Shown here in pieces: positions 29,905 to 39,416 of a DNA stretch of 64,000 bases. How positions within the stretch are numbered: the stretch's first letter is position 1; every line of letters starts with the position of its first letter. This stretch comes from Streptobacillus moniliformis DSM 12112 (GTDB lineage: Bacteria; Fusobacteriota; Fusobacteriia; Fusobacteriales; Leptotrichiaceae), in assembly GCF_000024565.1 (NCBI RefSeq), contig NC_013515.1, forward strand, positions 1 through 64,000, read 5' to 3'. A model generated the notes under the pieces. The model was not told the origin of the DNA, searched no databases, and saw nothing but the letters and a program-made list of their open reading frames with translations. The translations under genes were made by a program, and so were the position numbers.

Positions 29905-30943
29905 AATTTTAATTACTACGGGTGGAACAGGAGGACATATTTATCCAGCACTGGCACTTGCAGAGAAATTAAAAGAACAAGGACATGAATTAGTATTTAT
30001 GGGAACATGTCATAGAATGGAAAAAGAAATAGTTCCAGCAAGAGGGTATAAGTTTTATGGGCTTGATATACTGCCACTTAGAAGTATAATGGGAATAGTT
30101 AAATTATTTAAAGGTATTTATGATGCAAGAAAGATATTAAAAAATGAAAAAATTGACTATGTAATAGGTTTTGGAAACTATATATCTCTTCCTGCATTAC
30201 TTGCAGGAAAAACATTAAAACTTGATATATTTTTACAAGAACAGAATGTAACTATGGGACAAGCAAATAAGTGGATGTATCCCTATGCTAAAAAAGTATT
30301 TATAGCATTTTCAGAAACTTTGAAAAGTGTTAAGAATAATCATAAAGAAAAATTTGTTGTTACAGGAAATCCTATTAGACCAGAATTTTATAACCTATCT
30401 AAAGAAGAAGTTAGAGAAAAAATGGGTATAGCTAAAGATGCTAAAGTAATTACTGTAATGGGAGGATCACTTGGAGCTAAAAATATTAATGATGCTTTGA
30501 TTAAGAAATTTGAAGATATTAAAAATTCCAAAGTTATATTTTATTGGGCAACAGGTAAAGATTTATATAAAGATATTACAAGCAAGATAGAAGAAAATGA
30601 AAATACTATAGTAGTTCCATATTTTGAAGAAGCATATAATGTTATGGCAGCCTCAGATATACTTTTATGCCGTGCAGGAGCTTCAACTATATCTGAATTA
30701 ATAGAACTTGAAAAACCAGCTATGTTAATACCATATAATTTTGTTGGGCAAAAAGAAAATGCAGAGATATTAGAAGCTATTAATTCAGCTAAGATATATA
30801 GTAATGAGGAAGTTGAAATTGCTATAGATGAAGCAATAAGGCTTGTAAATAATGAAGATAAACTTAAATATATGAAAGATAATATTTCTAAAATTAATCC
30901 AGGTAATGCAGTAGAAAATATTATTAAATATTTTGAGGTTTAA
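29897..30943 (+). CDS. murG: Lipid II synthase MurG
   Basis: Peripheral membrane GlcNAc transferase that turns lipid I into lipid II. The 348-residue GT-B protein begins ITTGGTGGHIYPALALA, has the middle EQNVTMGQANKW region, the second-domain loop VMGGSLGAKNIND and the nucleotide-sugar segment SDILLCRAGASTISEL. Length is normal. The pcp gene starts right after its stop codon. Confidence 0.97.
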   Translation: MSKILITTGGTGGHIYPALALAEKLKEQGHELVFMGTCHRMEKEIVPARGYKFYGLDILPLRSIMGIVKLFKGIYDARKILKNEKIDYVIGFGNYISLPALLAGKTLKLDIFLQEQNVTMGQANKWMYPYAKKVFIAFSETLKSVKNNHKEKFVVTGNPIRPEFYNLSKEEVREKMGIAKDAKVITVMGGSLGAKNINDALIKKFEDIKNSKVIFYWATGKDLYKDITSKIEENENTIVVPYFEEAYNVMAASDILLCRAGASTISELIELEKPAMLIPYNFVGQKENAEILEAINSAKIYSNEEVEIAIDEAIRLVNNEDKLKYMKDNISKINPGNAVENIIKYFEV

Positions 30944-31585
30944 ATGGATAAGATATTAATAACAGCATTTGAACCATTTGGTGGAGAAAAAATAAATTCA
31001 ACAGAGAAAGTTTTAAATTTTCTTCCAGAAAAAATAGGGAATTTAGAGATAATTAAACTTTTATTGCCTGTAGTAAGAAATAAGAGTTTATGTAAAATTA
31101 AAGATAAAATAATGGAAGAGAAACCAAAATATATATTATCTTTAGGTCAAGCTGGTGGAAGTAAAAATATAGCTATTGAAAGAATAGGAATTAATGTTGA
31201 TGATTATAGAATAAAGGATAATGCTGGGAATCAACCTATAGATGAAAAAATTTTTTGTGATGGGGAAAATGCACATTTTTCAACATTACCAATTAAAAAA
31301 ATATATGAAAAATTAGAAAATAAAGGATATTCTGTAAAAATTTCTAATACAGCAGGAACTTTTGTATGTAATCATGTTCTATATGGAATTAGATATATGA
31401 TAGAAAAAGAAAAACTTGATATTAAATCAGGATTTATACATATACCTTACATAGATGAACAAGTAAAAGATGATAATACCTTTTCTATGTCTATTAAAGA
31501 TATATTAAATGCAATAATTTGTGCTATAGAAGTTATAGAAAATTATGAAAAAGATGAAAAAATAGTTGCTGGTGAAATATTTTAA
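30944..31585 (+). CDS. pcp: Pyrrolidone-carboxylate peptidase (pyroglutamyl peptidase I)
   Basis: Cysteine peptidase of family C15 removing N-terminal pyroglutamate from peptides in the cytosol. The 213 residues begin ILITAFEPFGGEKINST and contain the triad: Glu79 in IERIGIN, Cys142 in GTFVCNHVLY and His166 in FIHIPY. Length matches the family. It is fused to the 3' end of the cell-wall cluster without a gap, so it is transcribed with it although it has no known link to cell-wall synthesis. Confidence 0.93.
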   Translation: MDKILITAFEPFGGEKINSTEKVLNFLPEKIGNLEIIKLLLPVVRNKSLCKIKDKIMEEKPKYILSLGQAGGSKNIAIERIGINVDDYRIKDNAGNQPIDEKIFCDGENAHFSTLPIKKIYEKLENKGYSVKISNTAGTFVCNHVLYGIRYMIEKEKLDIKSGFIHIPYIDEQVKDDNTFSMSIKDILNAIICAIEVIENYEKDEKIVAGEIF

Positions 31586-31621
31586 AGGTAGGGGGGTATA
31601 TTTTATTAATAGTAAATTAAT

Positions 31622-31841
31622 ATGAAATCAGATTATATAGTTATAGAAAATTCGAAGAATAAATATAAGGTAATTAAGTCAATTGAAAAAGTATATAATA
31701 TGACATTTTCTAATGAAAATACTTTTGAATATAATTATAACGATTAATTTAGATTTTAAAGAAAATAGAATAAATATTAAAGAACTTAAATATGGTGTTA
31801 GAAAATTACATAAAATAAGAGAGTGTGAAAAAAATCTTTAA
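31622..31841 (+). pseudogene. Broken small gene of unknown function
   Basis: ATG 31622 opens a 41-codon frame (MKSDYIVIENSKNKYKVIK ... NTFEYNYND) that stops at 31747. From about 31740 another frame continues smoothly as TINLDFKENRINIKELKYGV to a stop at 31841, so one gene of about 72 codons seems split by an indel near 31740. A G-run (31590-31597) lies too far upstream to be a good ribosome-binding site. No family recognised. Confidence 0.35.
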
Positions 31842-31879
31842 ATTTCATCTTCTATGATAAAATTTATTTAATTTAGTTT

Positions 31880-31936
31880 TTTAAAAGTATTGGCTTCTGT
31901 AAGTAGCAGAAGTTAATCCTTTTAAAGTTTTTTTAT
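31880..31936 (+). terminator. Long hairpin terminator in the 31.6-32.2 kb gap
   Basis: TTTAAAAG (31880-31887) and CTTTTAAA (31919-31926) enclose a CTTCTG/CAGAAG inner stem, followed by a T-rich run. It is the likely end of the mur-pcp transcript. Between here and 32090 I see only AT-rich DNA. Confidence 0.6.
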
Positions 31937-32090
31937 TATATTACTCTTTATAGTTTTTCTAATGTGTTATATCTTAAATAGAAATTTTTTTTACTAATAG
32001 AGAATTATTTTTTATATTTATAATAGGAATATTTATCAATATGATAAATGATGAATTAAATATATAAAAAATTAAAATTTCTTACTAAAA

Positions 32091-32132
32091 AATACACCCT
32101 TCAATTCTTTTTATGATATTGGAGGGTGTATT
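32091..32132 (-). terminator. Terminator of the minus-strand MFS unit
   Basis: AATACACCCT (32091-32100) and AGGGTGTATT (32123-32132) form a ten-pair stem extended by CAAT/ATTG. On the minus strand it is followed by a T run, so it ends the 33920-32257 transcript. Confidence 0.65.
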
Positions 32133-32256
32133 ACCACTAAAAATGTTTTTACACTTCAATTAAACCCTTTTATGTAAATAATCAGAATTAAAAATAGAGA
32201 AATCTAAAGTTTATTAGATATTTAAAATATTAATTTTTTAGAAAAATTCATAATTT

Positions 32257-32691
32257 TTATTTAGATTCTTCACTTACAAAAAGGCGTCCATTGTCAGTTC
32301 GTCTAAAATCATCAATTTCTTCTAATTTTTCTATTAATTTTTCTTTATCAGGAACTAAATTATTAGCAATACTAACTAGATAATCAATTTTTTCGAAATA
32401 ATTTAAATTTGGATTAGGAACTAAATAATCAAGTTTTCTTCTTATAATATTTAATTTTGTTCGTCCAGTTCTACTAAATTCACTTTCCATAATACTTTCA
32501 GGTATAAGACGAGCTAATCTTTCGATTTTTTCTTCTGAATTTATACTTTTATCTGGAAGAAGATTAAATAATTTTTCACTTATTTCTTTCAACTCTATTT
32601 TTATATTTTCGAAACTTTCTTCGAAATCTTTCATATATTCTGATTTTTTAAAGTATTTTTCATTTTCATATTTTTCTTTTCTTGTTTTCAT
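32257..32691 (-). CDS. Hypothetical charged protein downstream of the MFS gene
   Basis: I do not recognise this 144-residue protein. It is highly charged (Lys/Glu rich), soluble and probably largely helical, with two similar-looking stretches (EEKIERLARLIPESI and FEKIDYLVSIANNLVPD) that suggest an internal repeat. It starts one base after the MFS stop, so it belongs to the same transcript. No catalytic or binding motif is seen. Confidence 0.55.
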   Translation of the reverse strand: MKTRKEKYENEKYFKKSEYMKDFEESFENIKIELKEISEKLFNLLPDKSINSEEKIERLARLIPESIMESEFSRTGRTKLNIIRRKLDYLVPNPNLNYFEKIDYLVSIANNLVPDKEKLIEKLEEIDDFRRTDNGRLFVSEESK

Positions 32692-32692
32692 A

Positions 32693-33920
32693 TTATTTCC
32701 CCTCCATTAAATTTTTTGAAAAAACTATAGGTATTGCTGAAAGAATAACAATAAATGCAGCAATTAAAATGCTATATTTTAAAGATATAACTGTACCTAA
32801 AACTCCTCCTATTAATGCACCTATTGGAACCAGACCTCTTCCACAAACTCTAAAAATTGAAGACACACTGGCAAGTTTTTCTGTAGGTGTAACATTTTGT
32901 CTTAATGTTACTATATTTATATTATAAACAGGTAGTGCAGCACTTATTAAAACCTGCCCTAGTATAAGAAAGTATACACTTTTAAAAAAATAAAAGGAAA
33001 TATAGCCTAAAAAGTAAAATGAAATTGAAAGTAGTATTGATTTTGCTATTTTTACTTTTTTAGAAAGAAAAGAAGCAATAAAACTTCCTATAAAAAACCC
33101 TATATTACCTAATCCAATAATAAGTCCTAGACTACTTTTATCTAGTTTTAATGTTTTTAAAATGAAAAAAGTCTGTATGGAAGTAAAAATTCCTATAGAA
33201 ACAACAAGAATTATATAACATATTATTATAAGTTTTAATAATAAATGTGAAAATACAAACCTATAACTTTCTAGTATTTCTTTTATGTAACTTTTCTTAT
33301 TACCTTCTATTACCTTCATTTTTATTTTTAATTTCCTCTTCTTTATTTATGAATAATTGCCCTAACATTGATAATATATGTGAAAATCCATATCCTAAAG
33401 TTAGCATAGGAAGTGAAACATAGTTTATTAAGATTCCCAATAATGAAGGGAAAATAACTTGAACAAATGAGTTTATAACTTCTAATACAATATTAGCTTT
33501 TCTAAAATTTTCTTTTTCTACTAAAACTGGAATGTATGAAATATATGTTAAAGTATAAAAAACTCTAATTGTATTTGATAAGAATATTATAAAATAAAAC
33601 AAAATAAAAGACCTTATTTTTAAAAATATAGATAAAATTAATACAAATATTAATATAGTTGAAATAATATTAGAAATTAATAAAATCTTTTTCTTATTAT
33701 GCCTATCTACAAAGATACCTATATGATTTGAAAAAAGCAAATTAGGAATGAATGTAACAAATGTAATTAAAGAAGTTTTCATTAAATTTGCTTCATATAG
33801 ATAAATCGCAATTAAAGGAAATAAAAATATAGAAAATTGTATAGCAACTTTGTCAAAAAAAGAAGAAAAAGAAAGAAAACTAAAGTTTTTGTTAATAATT
33901 TTCATGCTTTTGTTTTTCAT
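32693..33920 (-). pseudogene. MFS transporter split by a 10-bp tandem duplication
   Basis: Two overlapping ORFs, 33920-33300 (206 codons, six membrane helices) and 33319-32693 (208 codons, six helices), are the N- and C-halves of one 12-helix major facilitator transporter of about 405 residues. At the junction the ten bases GAAGGTAATA (minus strand) occur twice in direct succession. Removing one copy joins the frames exactly, from ...KNKNEGN into KKSYIKEILES. The N-half has the MFS loop motif variant GIFVDRHNKKK. A drug or metabolite exporter is likely; the substrate is unknown. With two copies a full-length product cannot form without frameshifting. Confidence 0.75.
33298..33317. repeat. Exact 10-bp tandem duplication in the MFS gene
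   Basis: TATTACCTTC on the + strand at 33298-33307 and again at 33308-33317. The repeat has exactly two copies, and copy loss restores the reading frame of the surrounding gene. Confidence 0.9.
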
Positions 33921-34040
33921 ATTTCCCCCCTTTCTTTAAAATCATATTATCATAAATAGTTAAGATGTACAAATATATAAGATATATTTAGTAATATATT
34001 TAATATATGTGAAATGCCCTGTTACAAATTTAACTTTTTA

Positions 34041-34069
34041 TTGCTTTTTTATATTAAATTTGATAAAAT
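34041..34069 (+). promoter_or_regulatory. Promoter of fba
   Basis: TTGCTT (34041-34046) and TAAAAT (34064-34069) with a 17-base spacer, 40 bases from the start. The rest of the 33921-34040 gap is AT-rich and empty. Confidence 0.5.
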
Positions 34070-34108
34070 TTAAATATATGAAAAAATATTATTCTAGGAG
34101 GAATAGAA

Positions 34109-35095
34109 ATGAAGTATAATTACAAAGACTTAGGTTTAGTAAATACTAAAGAAATGTTTGCAAAAGCAAATAGAGAGGGTTATTCAGTACCAGCTTTTAA
34201 TTTTAATAACTTAGAGCAATTACAAGCAATTGTAGAAGCTTGTGTTGAAATGGGCTCACCTGTAATTTTACAAGTATCTACAGGAGCAAGAAAATATATT
34301 GGAAAAGAAATGTTACCATTTTTAGCTAAGGCAGCAACAGCTTATGTTAAAGCTACAGGTTCAGATATACCAATAGCATTACACTTAGATCATGGACCAA
34401 GCTTTGAAGCATGTAAAGATTGTATAGAATATGGATTCTCATCTGTAATGATAGATGCATCTCATCATTCATTTGATGAAAATATAGAGTTATCAAAAAA
34501 AGTTGCAGAATTTGCTCATCAAAATGATGTAACTGTAGAAGCTGAACTTGGAGTACTTGCTGGAGTTGAAGATGATGTTGTTGCAGAAGAAACAATTTAC
34601 ACTCAACCAGATGAAGTTGAAGAATTTGTTAATAGAACAGGAGTAGATTCATTAGCAATAGCTATAGGAACTTCTCATGGAGCACACAAATTTAAACCTG
34701 GAGATGATCCTAAAATACGTTTAGACATACTTAAAGAAATTGAAAAAAGAATACCTGGTTTCCCAATAGTATTACATGGTTCATCATCAGTACCTCAACA
34801 ATTTGTTAAAAAAATAATACAATATGGTGGAGCTATGAAAGATGCTATAGGTATACCTGATGAACAATTATTATTATCTTCTAAATCAGCAGTAGCTAAA
34901 ATAAATGTAGATACAGATGGAAGATTAGCTTTCACTGCTGGAGTAAGAGAAGTACTTGCAAACAACCCAGGAGAATTTGATCCTAGAAAATATGCTGGAA
35001 AAGCAAAAGAATATATGAAAGAATATTACAAATCTAAAATAATAGATGTATTTGGATCACAAGATGCATATAAAAGAGGAGTAGAAGTTAAATAA
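34109..35095 (+). CDS. fba: Class II fructose-bisphosphate aldolase
   Basis: Zinc-dependent cleavage of fructose 1,6-bisphosphate. The 328-residue protein has SVPAFNFNNLEQ, the zinc-binding HLDHGPSFE motif, VMIDASHH, VEAELGVLAGVED, the second zinc histidine region GTSHGAHKF and HGSSSVPQ. Length and motifs fit the class IIB/long group found in Fusobacteria and Firmicutes. An AGGAGG site precedes the ATG. It has its own promoter and terminator. Confidence 0.97.
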   Translation: MKYNYKDLGLVNTKEMFAKANREGYSVPAFNFNNLEQLQAIVEACVEMGSPVILQVSTGARKYIGKEMLPFLAKAATAYVKATGSDIPIALHLDHGPSFEACKDCIEYGFSSVMIDASHHSFDENIELSKKVAEFAHQNDVTVEAELGVLAGVEDDVVAEETIYTQPDEVEEFVNRTGVDSLAIAIGTSHGAHKFKPGDDPKIRLDILKEIEKRIPGFPIVLHGSSSVPQQFVKKIIQYGGAMKDAIGIPDEQLLLSSKSAVAKINVDTDGRLAFTAGVREVLANNPGEFDPRKYAGKAKEYMKEYYKSKIIDVFGSQDAYKRGVEVK

Positions 35096-35100
35096 TTGTA

Positions 35101-35137
35101 AAAAGCCTTGTTTCTAAATCTATGAAATAAGGCTTTT
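35101..35137 (+). terminator. Terminator after fba
   Basis: AAAAGCCTT (35101-35109) and AAGGCTTTT (35129-35137) with an inner TTTC/GAAA pairing. The T residues of the right arm end the stem. Confidence 0.65.
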
Positions 35138-35160
35138 ACACATATATTAAGGAGGATATT

Positions 35161-35661
35161 ATGTTTGGTAGAATGACAGATACAGAAATAGCTAAAATGA
35201 TTTTAAAGGGACTAGGAAAAGAAGAAAACATAGATTCATTAGAAAGTTGTTTTACAAGACTTAGAGTAGGAGTTAAAAATTTAGATAAGGTTAATACGGA
35301 AGTATTAAAAGAATCTGGAGCTATTGATATAGTTATTATAGATGAAAATAATATACAAATAGTAATGGGACCAAAAGCTCCTAAAATACTTAGTATTATA
35401 AACAACTCTGGAATTGATGAAAAAGATTTAGCAAAAGATGTTAAAATTATAGAAGCTTTAGGGAAAAAAGAAAATATCGACTCATTAGAGAGCTGTTTTA
35501 CTAGACTTAGAGTAGGAGTTAAAAATTTAGATAAAGTTAATACAAATGTTTTAAAAGAAATAGGAGCATTAGATATAATAGTTGTTGATGAAAATAACAT
35601 ACAAATAGTAATGGGTCCTAAAGCACCAAAAATTTTAGAAGATCTTAAAAAATTAATATAG
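35161..35661 (+). CDS. Stand-alone tandem PTS EIIB-like protein
   Basis: The 166-residue protein is an internal duplication of a glucose-family EIIB domain. Each copy has ENIDSLESCFTRLRVGVKN followed by VMGPKAPKI, with the phosphorylatable cysteine at 30 and 112. The family normally occurs once, fused to or next to EIIC and EIIA; neither is here. An AGGAGG site precedes the ATG. It lies nine bases before the ROK glucokinase gene, so it may act as a phosphorelay protein, a phosphorylation-state sensor, or a soluble EIIB for a distant permease. Function inferred only. Confidence 0.8.
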   Translation: MFGRMTDTEIAKMILKGLGKEENIDSLESCFTRLRVGVKNLDKVNTEVLKESGAIDIVIIDENNIQIVMGPKAPKILSIINNSGIDEKDLAKDVKIIEALGKKENIDSLESCFTRLRVGVKNLDKVNTNVLKEIGALDIIVVDENNIQIVMGPKAPKILEDLKKLI

Positions 35662-35669
35662 GTGATTAT

Positions 35670-36623
35670 ATGAAATACTTTGTTGGAGTAGATTTAGGTG
35701 GGACCAATGTTAAAATAGGAATATTAGATTCAGAATATAATATATTAACGGAAGAAAGTATTAAAACAGAATCAAAAAGAGGACCTGAAGATACATTTAC
35801 TAGAATTTGGAATAAAATACAAGAGCTATTTACAAAAATATCAGTAGATATATCAGAACTTGAGGGTATAGGATTTGGTATTCCTGGACCAGTGGTTAAT
35901 AAATCTATAGTTAAAATAGCAGCTAATTTTTCATGGGGTAATGATTTTAATGCTAAGGAACTATTTGAAAGAATTTCAGGTAAAACTGTAATAGTTGAAA
36001 ATGATGTAAGAGCAATAGCATTAGGAGAAAATTTATTTGGTGCAAGTAAAGGGTATAAAAATAGTATAATTTTACCTATAGGAACTGGAATTGCAGCAGG
36101 TATGATAATAAATGGAGAACTGATATCAGGAAATGATGGAGCTGCTGGAGAAATAGGACACATTTCAGTTGATTTAAATGGATATAAATGCGGTTGTGGA
36201 TTAACTGGTTGTTTAGAACTATTTACATCAGCTAAAGGTATAGTAAGAGAAGGAATTAAAGTGTTAAAACAAGAGAAAAAAGGTATTCTTTATGAAACTT
36301 TTAAAGATGACTTTGAAAAGCTTGAAGCATTTCATATTTTCTTAGAAGCAAGAAAAGGAGATGAAGTTGCAGAAATTATAGTTGATAATTTTTGTAATAA
36401 ATTAGCCTATGGAATAGGAGTATTAATCAATTTAGTTAATCCTGAAATAATAGTTATTGCAGGTGGATTAGCTAAATCTTCAGATTTAATTATAGCAGGA
36501 GTTAAAAAACATTTACCTAAATATGCTTTAAATATGAGTATTGATATACCTATAGTTAAAAGTGAGTTATTAGATTCAGCTGGAGTAAAAGGAGCTGCAT
36601 CGTTAATTATAAATAAAAAATAA
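35670..36623 (+). CDS. glk: ROK family glucokinase
   Basis: ATP-dependent phosphorylation of glucose or a related sugar. The 317 residues start VGVDLGGTNVKIGILD (phosphate loop). They contain ENDVRAIALGE, the GTGIAAGMIINGEL catalytic region and the ROK zinc motif CGCGLTGCLE after GEIGHISVD. The zinc motif and the glucokinase-type spacing favour glucokinase over NagC-like regulators, since there is no helix-turn-helix. It sits in one unit with the tandem EIIB gene. Confidence 0.88.
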   Translation: MKYFVGVDLGGTNVKIGILDSEYNILTEESIKTESKRGPEDTFTRIWNKIQELFTKISVDISELEGIGFGIPGPVVNKSIVKIAANFSWGNDFNAKELFERISGKTVIVENDVRAIALGENLFGASKGYKNSIILPIGTGIAAGMIINGELISGNDGAAGEIGHISVDLNGYKCGCGLTGCLELFTSAKGIVREGIKVLKQEKKGILYETFKDDFEKLEAFHIFLEARKGDEVAEIIVDNFCNKLAYGIGVLINLVNPEIIVIAGGLAKSSDLIIAGVKKHLPKYALNMSIDIPIVKSELLDSAGVKGAASLIINKK

Positions 36624-36635
36624 GGGAGAATTAAA

Positions 36636-37121
36636 ATGAAAAAAATATTAATGGCACTATCTATAATATCATCTTTATTTACATTTAGTGCAGAAGCAAA
36701 ATACAAATTATCAGAGGTAGAACAAGCAGTTATTCAAACAGAATTAACAAAAATAGCAGAAAAAGGAACATTAGATTTAATATATTCTGATTTTAATACT
36801 TATGTAGCAGATTTAATTAAAAAAGAAAAAAGTAAAAATTCAAAATATGATGAAACTAAATTTGAGAATAAAAAATCTCTATATACTTTAGGATTAAAAC
36901 ATATTTTCGCACAAATAGGATATGAATCTAATTTTTCTATTAAAGAATTACCAGGAAACAAGGCAGAATTTAAATACTATGTTGATAAAACAATAGATTC
37001 AAAAGATGCATATTACTTAGATAAAGCTGTTGTAGAAATATTAAATAATCTTTATCAAAAACCAACAGAAGTTACATTTAAACTTTATTCTGATGTTAAA
37101 TTAACTAAAGAAAAAAAATAA
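36636..37121 (+). CDS. Exported protein of unknown function
   Basis: A 161-residue protein with a clear signal peptide (MKKILMALSIISSLFTFSAEA). The mature part is charged and helical, without cysteine or recognised domains. It follows glk by 12 bases with a GGGAG site and precedes another small exported protein, so the pair is probably periplasmic and cotranscribed with the sugar genes. No family recognised. Confidence 0.65.
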   Translation: MKKILMALSIISSLFTFSAEAKYKLSEVEQAVIQTELTKIAEKGTLDLIYSDFNTYVADLIKKEKSKNSKYDETKFENKKSLYTLGLKHIFAQIGYESNFSIKELPGNKAEFKYYVDKTIDSKDAYYLDKAVVEILNNLYQKPTEVTFKLYSDVKLTKEKK

Positions 37122-37130
37122 GGAAATTTT

Positions 37131-37565
37131 ATGAAAAAAATATTTATAGCTATAATGATACTTTTATCTTTTAATAGTTTTTCTATGATAGATATAGAAG
37201 ATGGATTAGCTGAATTAAATAATATAAAAAAAGAGCTAATTATAAAATACAAAAAGGTGATGAATATAGATTTTAGTGATGTAAGTGAAAAAAGTACAAA
37301 TGAACTTAGAATATTTAATGAAACACTTTATCTTAAATTTCTTTCAAAATATGTATTTGATGTTACTGATGTTAAAATGTATTCTTCTAAAAATGTAAAT
37401 AATTTAGTAATATTTGCAGATACACCTATAGAAAAAGATGATTTTGATAGTATATATAGTATTATAGCTAAAAAAGAAAATGATAAAAGATTAAAATTAC
37501 TACAAGTACCAAGTAGTAGTACCAAAAATATAATAATACAAGAAAAATCTTCGGAAAGGGATTAA
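37131..37565 (+). CDS. Exported protein of unknown function
   Basis: A 144-residue protein with signal peptide (MKKIFIAIMILLSFNSFSM). The mature part is short, charged and lacks recognised motifs. It starts nine bases after the previous exported-protein gene with an AAGGAAA site and ends six bases before pyrG, so it is in a run of closely spaced genes. Its relation to the neighbour (similar size, same export route) suggests paired periplasmic function, unproven. Confidence 0.6.
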   Translation: MKKIFIAIMILLSFNSFSMIDIEDGLAELNNIKKELIIKYKKVMNIDFSDVSEKSTNELRIFNETLYLKFLSKYVFDVTDVKMYSSKNVNNLVIFADTPIEKDDFDSIYSIIAKKENDKRLKLLQVPSSSTKNIIIQEKSSERD

Positions 37566-37571
37566 AATAAT

Positions 37572-39167
37572 ATGATTAAGTATATATTTGTTACAGGTGG
37601 AGTAGTTTCCTCTCTAGGAAAAGGGATTACTGCCGCATCTCTAGGGAGATTATTAAAAGAAAGAGGATATAAGGTAACTATTCAAAAATTTGATCCTTAT
37701 CTAAATATTGATCCTGGTACTATGAGCCCATATCAACATGGGGAAGTATTTGTTACAGCAGATGGAGCAGAAACAGATTTAGATTTAGGGCATTATGAAA
37801 GATTCATAAATGAAGAACTTACTAAGTATAATAATGTAACTAGTGGAAAAATAATGTCGACAATAATTAATAAGGAAAGAAAAGGCGACTATCTTGGTGG
37901 AACAGTTCAAGTAATACCACATGTTACTAATGAAATTAAGAAAAAAATTATGCAAGCTGGAAAAGCGTCTAATTCAGATATAGTAATAACTGAAATAGGT
38001 GGAACAATAGGAGATATAGAATCAAATCCATTTATAGAAGCAATAAGACAATTTAAAAAAGATGTTGGAAGAGAAAATGTAATATACATACATGTAACAT
38101 TACTTCCATACTTAAAAGCAGCAGGAGAGTTAAAAACTAAACCTACTCAACAAAGTGTTAAGATGTTACAAGGACTTGGAGTTAATCCAGATATCATAAT
38201 ACTTAGAAGTGAACATCCAGTAGATAAAAATATTAAGTCTAAGGTTTCTCTATTTTGTGATGTAGATGAAAGTTCGGTAATTGAAGCACTAGATGCTAAT
38301 AATTTATACGAAATTCCTATACATATGGAAGATTTAGGGCTTGCAGATGAAGTATGTAGAAAACTTAATTTAGAAAATATTAAACCAAGTCTTGAAAAAT
38401 GGAAAGAAATGGTAAATAGATTCATGAATCCTAAACATGAAATTAAAGTAGCAGTGGTAGGAAAGTATGTTGAATTAAAAGATGCATACATTAGTATAAA
38501 TGAATCTATAGAACACGCAGGATTTCATTATGATACTAAAGTTCAAATAGACTATTTAAAAGCAGAAGAATTTGATTTAACAGAATTAAAGGAATATGAT
38601 GGTATTTTAGTTCCAGGTGGATTTGGTGGACGTGGAATTGAAGGTAAAATTAATACTGTAAGGTTTGCAAGAGAAAATAAGATACCTTTTTTTGGTATTT
38701 GTTTAGGAATGCAAATGGCAACTATAGAATTTGCAAGAAATGTATTAGGAATGCAAGGAGCAAATTCTACAGAATTTGATGAAAATACTCCATATCCTGT
38801 TATTAGTTTAATTGAACAACAGGGAGATATTGAAAATTTAGGTGGAACTATGAGGCTTGGAGCTTATCCTTGTAAATTAGATCCAAATAGTAAAGCATAT
38901 GCCCTATATGGACAAATGGAAGTATTAGAAAGACATAGACATAGATATGAATTTAATAAAAAATATTTAGAAGAATTTGAAAAACATGGATTTAAGATAG
39001 TTGGAAAATCACCTGATGGAAATTATGTAGAAATAATTGAAGTAGAGGATCATCCATTCTTTATTGCTGCTCAATTTCACCCAGAATTTATGAGTAGACC
39101 AAATAAACCGCATTCTTTATTTAAAGGATGGATAAAGGCAATTTTAGATAAAAAAAATATTAAATAA
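37572..39167 (+). CDS. pyrG: CTP synthase
   Basis: Makes CTP from UTP with glutamine-derived ammonia. The 531 residues comprise the synthetase domain ([20 protein letters not shown], then [13 protein letters not shown]) and a C-terminal glutamine amidotransferase with intact Cys377 in FGICLGMQ and the AAQFHPEF histidine/glutamate. Length is normal. The intact glutaminase here contrasts with the degenerate one of PurF in this window. Confidence 0.98.
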   Translation: MIKYIFVTGGVVSSLGKGITAASLGRLLKERGYKVTIQKFDPYLNIDPGTMSPYQHGEVFVTADGAETDLDLGHYERFINEELTKYNNVTSGKIMSTIINKERKGDYLGGTVQVIPHVTNEIKKKIMQAGKASNSDIVITEIGGTIGDIESNPFIEAIRQFKKDVGRENVIYIHVTLLPYLKAAGELKTKPTQQSVKMLQGLGVNPDIIILRSEHPVDKNIKSKVSLFCDVDESSVIEALDANNLYEIPIHMEDLGLADEVCRKLNLENIKPSLEKWKEMVNRFMNPKHEIKVAVVGKYVELKDAYISINESIEHAGFHYDTKVQIDYLKAEEFDLTELKEYDGILVPGGFGGRGIEGKINTVRFARENKIPFFGICLGMQMATIEFARNVLGMQGANSTEFDENTPYPVISLIEQQGDIENLGGTMRLGAYPCKLDPNSKAYALYGQMEVLERHRHRYEFNKKYLEEFEKHGFKIVGKSPDGNYVEIIEVEDHPFFIAAQFHPEFMSRPNKPHSLFKGWIKAILDKKNIK

Positions 39168-39170
39168 AGT

Positions 39171-39196
39171 AATGCAGGGTAACCTGCATTCTTTTT
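39171..39196 (+). terminator. Terminator after pyrG
   Basis: AATGCAGG (39171-39178) and CCTGCATT (39183-39190), four-base loop, then C and five T residues. Perfect stem. Confidence 0.8.
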
Positions 39197-39212
39197 AAAA
39201 GAGGGGAAAGTA

Positions 39213-39416
39213 ATGGAAATAAAAATAAATACAGAATATATTAAATTAGATCAATTACTTAAGTATGCAAATTTAGTAGAAAATGGCTCAAGTGCAAAAG
39301 AAATGATACTTGAGGGAAGAGTATTAGTAGATAATGAAGTTGAAGTTAGACGTGGTAGAAAAATATATAGAGGTATGATAGTTGAATTTGAAGGAGAGAG
39401 AGTAGAAGTTAAATGA
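39213..39416 (+). CDS. S4-domain RNA-binding protein (YaaA-like)
   Basis: A 67-residue S4-type RNA-binding protein, with the pattern IKLDQLLKYANLVENGSSAKEM, GRVLVDNEVEVRRGRKI. Small S4 proteins of this kind (YaaA/RlbA-like) typically sit between dnaN and recF. Here it overlaps recF by four bases, preserving that partnership although dnaA and dnaN are elsewhere. An AGGGG site supports the start. Confidence 0.85.
   Translation: MEIKINTEYIKLDQLLKYANLVENGSSAKEMILEGRVLVDNEVEVRRGRKIYRGMIVEFEGERVEVK

Noticed and set aside
35161-35661. Internal repeat as a possible CRISPR or mobile repeat
   Set aside because: The repeat is in-frame coding sequence for two EIIB domains with synonymous divergence, not a spacer-repeat array.
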